Below, in pieces: positions 61,804 to 64,000 of a DNA stretch of 64,000 nucleotides. The stretch spans positions 6,554,001 to 6,618,000 of the forward strand of contig NZ_CP064689.1 of the NCBI RefSeq assembly GCF_023100945.1, written 5' to 3'. Below the pieces are notes generated by a model, which was given only the letters and a program-made list of their open reading frames with translations, was not told the DNA's origin and did not search any database. This DNA is from Bradyrhizobium sp. 200. Lineage in GTDB: Bacteria; Pseudomonadota; Alphaproteobacteria; Rhizobiales; Xanthobacteraceae. Every line of letters begins with the position of its first letter. The stretch's first letter is position 1. Made by a program: the position numbers and the translations under genes.

Positions 61804-63182
61804 CGCTGATTTCCTTGCTTTGTAATCGGGAATGCTCCAGGGCGCCAAACCCGAAATGGCGTCTGGGCCTGCTCACGCCGCATTTCGTCCAGGCGCTTTT
61901 CGATCTTACCGCAATCGGTGATTATAGCGCGGAGGTGTTCCCTTGTGTCACATCCGTGCCTGCAGAGTACAGCTTCTGGGGAAACCCGATGCGAGCGAAC
62001 ACATTCATCCAGTTCCGCAACGCTCGTCGAAAACGCGCCACACCTATGTAAAAGATAGACCAGCAGGCGGTTTAGCCGCGAACTCGTTGGTCCGAAAATC
62101 TCAGCGAAAGAAGTGATTCTTCTTTCCCTTCCCCGGATATGCAATACAACTGCTGTGTCCTTTCGTATCCTTGCAGCGAGTTGTGATAGGCCTTCAGCGA
62201 GAAACTCGTCTTCAATGGATCTGAAGTATGGAAACAGATTCGCAGCAGCATCAGCAGTCCTCAAGTCAGCGTTGATTCTGTCTTCGATGGCCTCCAAACT
62301 GGTTCCAAAGAGTTCGTAGACGATGGTGTCCTGGCGGAATCGCTCGATTGTTAGGCGGCAAACGTCGACGAGTGCGCCGTCACCATAACCAGAGACAACG
62401 TAGCTTCGCTGACCGCCATCGAGAATAGGTTGAGCGATTTGCTCGTTCCGCCAGTACGACGACGTGTGGTATGGTGACGATAGCCTTTCAAGACCAAATC
62501 CCGCCGCCATGATGACCGTATCGAACGCGGCAGAGTTTCCTTCTGAATTCCCGCGCCGAAAGAACGGTCCCATGCGTTCCGCGCGCGTCCCAACCCAGTC
62601 AATAGTTAGTGGTTCGGTTCGCATCTGAAATTTTCGGAGGCCAATGAAGACGGTCAGTGACTCCTGTTCTGACGAAAACTCCTGACAGTACTCACCGAAG
62701 CCCTTGACGAGAGTGTTGGCAACATCGGATGCGCGACCTTCGGACCAGTTCAAGATTGGGAGGGAGGCGCCGGGCGAGCGACTGCCAGTGCTGGGCCATT
62801 CGTAGATCCTAGGGTGAAGCCAGCGGGCGTCCGACCCCTGTTGCAAGGGACACAAATCCCATAGTCGTTCAAAGAGAGTAATCTGAACCGCGCCGCGGTA
62901 CCTCGCCAACAAGCCCGCTGTTATCGTCAGTCCCGCAGCACCTCCGCCAATCACCGCGACCCGGCCAAGCTTTCGGAGCCCGTGTCGATCTAGCTCCCAG
63001 AGCGCCCAGAGAAGATTGTGTGCCCTAACCTGTTGATTATAAAGGGTAACACCCCTCTCCATTCCACCGACAAGATACAGTCCATCGCTGATTCCAAAGG
63101 TTCTTTCGATCTCTGCGGCCCGCGCGGCCGCCGCATCATCTGAAGTGAACGACTCTAGCATCTTAGAACATACCATGAACAT
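61800..63182 (-). CDS. FAD/NAD(P)-binding Rossmann-fold protein
   Basis: 460 aa. A single Rossmann motif VAVIGGGAAGLTITAGLLAR is at about residues 74-93, after a ~70-residue N-terminal extension. Later FAD-contact-like segments are FDTVIMAAGFGLERLSSPYH and SYVVSGYGDGALVDVCRLTI, but no oxidase or reductase family is clear. It has an unusual C-terminus with several Cys (CRHGCDTREH, CGAFST). The start may be 63182 or 63161. It forms a two-gene unit with the GAF-like protein. It has no homologue I recognise in metabolism, so a sensor or effector role is possible. Confidence 0.7.
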   Translation of the reverse strand: MFMVCSKMLESFTSDDAAAARAAEIERTFGISDGLYLVGGMERGVTLYNQQVRAHNLLWALWELDRHGLRKLGRVAVIGGGAAGLTITAGLLARYRGAVQITLFERLWDLCPLQQGSDARWLHPRIYEWPSTGSRSPGASLPILNWSEGRASDVANTLVKGFGEYCQEFSSEQESLTVFIGLRKFQMRTEPLTIDWVGTRAERMGPFFRRGNSEGNSAAFDTVIMAAGFGLERLSSPYHTSSYWRNEQIAQPILDGGQRSYVVSGYGDGALVDVCRLTIERFRQDTIVYELFGTSLEAIEDRINADLRTADAAANLFPYFRSIEDEFLAEGLSQLAARIRKDTAVVLHIRGRERRITSFAEIFGPTSSRLNRLLVYLLHRCGAFSTSVAELDECVRSHRVSPEAVLCRHGCDTREHLRAIITDCGKIEKRLDEMRREQAQTPFRVWRPGAFPITKQGNQR

Positions 63183-63440
63183 CTTACTGCCGCAACTGCC
63201 ACCACTACATACGGATTGTCGGTCGGTACGATCACGACTTGCATTATGCGTTCAAAATGCGCGCCTGTCTGTCCTCGTCCTCTGAAGGTCAAACGTTGCG
63301 GCGCCATGGTGCATTAATGCCATCATCAAACGCGCAAAGCGCTGCAAAATAGATGGTTTCCGCCCCTGCTTGCTCTGACGATTTTCTCTACCCACGCGCG
63401 CATCCGGTTGCTAGAACTTCTCGCGGGTGGGGGCGTACAG

Positions 63441-64000
63441 GTGAAAAAACGGGCAGTCGTAATCTCGGCGTTTACGCCGGAGGCACGCTTAAAGAGGCGA
63501 ATCCGGGGGCATCTTCGTAAACTGGGCTTCGAACATGGTCCTGACGGGACATTGGCACCGCCGTCCTCTTCGAAGGAGAGCATTCGCGCGTTACATTTCG
63601 AGCAGCGTCGCGATGGTTTGAAAGATCATCGCGTCTTCGTCAGGGCCGCTCTGCCCAAGCTTGAAGCCTACTTCGCAAACGGCTCCGAAGTCGATCCGGA
63701 AAAAATCCAGCCCCGACTCGAATTGGTTGAAGCAGGCACGTGGCAATCTGACCTGTTTCGCCTTGCTAGCCTCTCCTGGTCCGTTCCGGTCTCCTACGGC
63801 TTTGGCCGGCGACTTCGGTATCTCGTGTGGGATGACAACAACGGAAAACTTATCGGCATTATCGCGCTTGGCGATCCCGTCTATAATCTTCGCGTCCGCG
63901 ACGAAGTCATCGGCTGGACCGTCAAAGATCGGTCCAAGCGCCTTGTGAACGTGCTCGACGCTTACGTGCTCGGCGCCGTACCTCCCTACAACATGATCCT
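63441..64000 (+). CDS. DUF4338 protein (DruA-like), N-terminal part cut by right edge
   Basis: An open frame from GTG 63441 to the window end, about 187 residues shown. The conserved DUF4338 pattern is seen: LFRLASLSWSVPVSYGFGRR, LRYLVWDDNNGKLIGIIALG then DPVYNLRVRDEVIGWTVKDR and AYVLGAVPPYNMI. DUF4338 is the fold of DruA in the Druantia anti-phage system, but also occurs alone or near insertion elements. Helicase or other Druantia genes would lie outside the window. GGTGGGGG upstream could serve as a ribosome site. It diverges from the FAD-binding gene over 258 bp. Confidence 0.8.
   Translation, partial: MKKRAVVISAFTPEARLKRRIRGHLRKLGFEHGPDGTLAPPSSSKESIRALHFEQRRDGLKDHRVFVRAALPKLEAYFANGSEVDPEKIQPRLELVEAGTWQSDLFRLASLSWSVPVSYGFGRRLRYLVWDDNNGKLIGIIALGDPVYNLRVRDEVIGWTVKDRSKRLVNVLDAYVLGAVPPYNMI

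Overview
The window is GC-rich DNA from an alphaproteobacterium, most likely Bradyrhizobium or a close relative in the Nitrobacteraceae. This is judged from protein similarity as I remember it, from codon use, and from families of dispersed palindromic repeats between genes. No 16S gene is present, so the assignment is inference.

Layout. (1) 0-12.5 kb is a glycogen/trehalose cluster: a divergent malQ start at the left edge, then treS-maltokinase fusion, glgB, glgX, treZ and treY. These are tightly packed on the plus strand with ATGA overlaps. Together they can make trehalose from maltose (TreS) or from the reducing ends of glycogen (TreYZ), and remodel glycogen. (2) 12.5-21.4 kb holds a polyhydroxyalkanoate-system protein, a DUF3309 microprotein, the divergent NHEJ pair ligD/ku, a Lys-rich DUF6496 protein, an acyl-CoA synthetase, a PNPOx-like protein and a serine hydrolase. 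(3) 21.5-29.8 kb is a complete kdpFABCDE potassium-uptake operon with two extra microproteins beside KdpF. (4) 30.2-33.1 kb holds corA and a LysM protein. (5) 33.1-47.2 kb is a formate/oxalate and molybdenum-cofactor block: NAD-dependent formate dehydrogenase (fdsA and a fused fdsG-fdsB), an oxalate/formate-antiporter-like MFS carrier, a sigma-54 two-component system, and tusA-like, moeA, mobB, fdhD and mobA genes. A very good sigma-54 promoter and two palindromic activator-like sites lie between the kinase gene and the carrier gene. (6) 47.4-54.8 kb holds a hypothetical protein, an FAD monooxygenase, two further MoeA-like proteins (one fused to a periplasmic-binding-protein-like domain) and two orphan solute-binding proteins.

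(7) A tRNA with anticodon CAT at 54.94-55.02 kb marks the start of an accessory island that runs to the right edge. It has lower GC, long gene-poor stretches and a decayed tyrosine-recombinase fragment (60.68-60.88 kb). Its centre is a compact ubiquitin-like operon: a single-domain multiubiquitin-type protein with a K/E-rich helical tail, an E2-like protein without a visible catalytic Cys, and a JAB peptidase-E1 fusion. An XRE regulator is divergent from it over a repeated operator-like sequence. A papain-like cysteine peptidase gene converges on the operon with no gap. Beyond the integrase remnant are an FAD/NAD-binding protein with a coupled GAF-like protein, and the start of a DUF4338 (DruA-like) gene cut by the window edge. 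This island is the best candidate for a little-described defence or protein-conjugation system.
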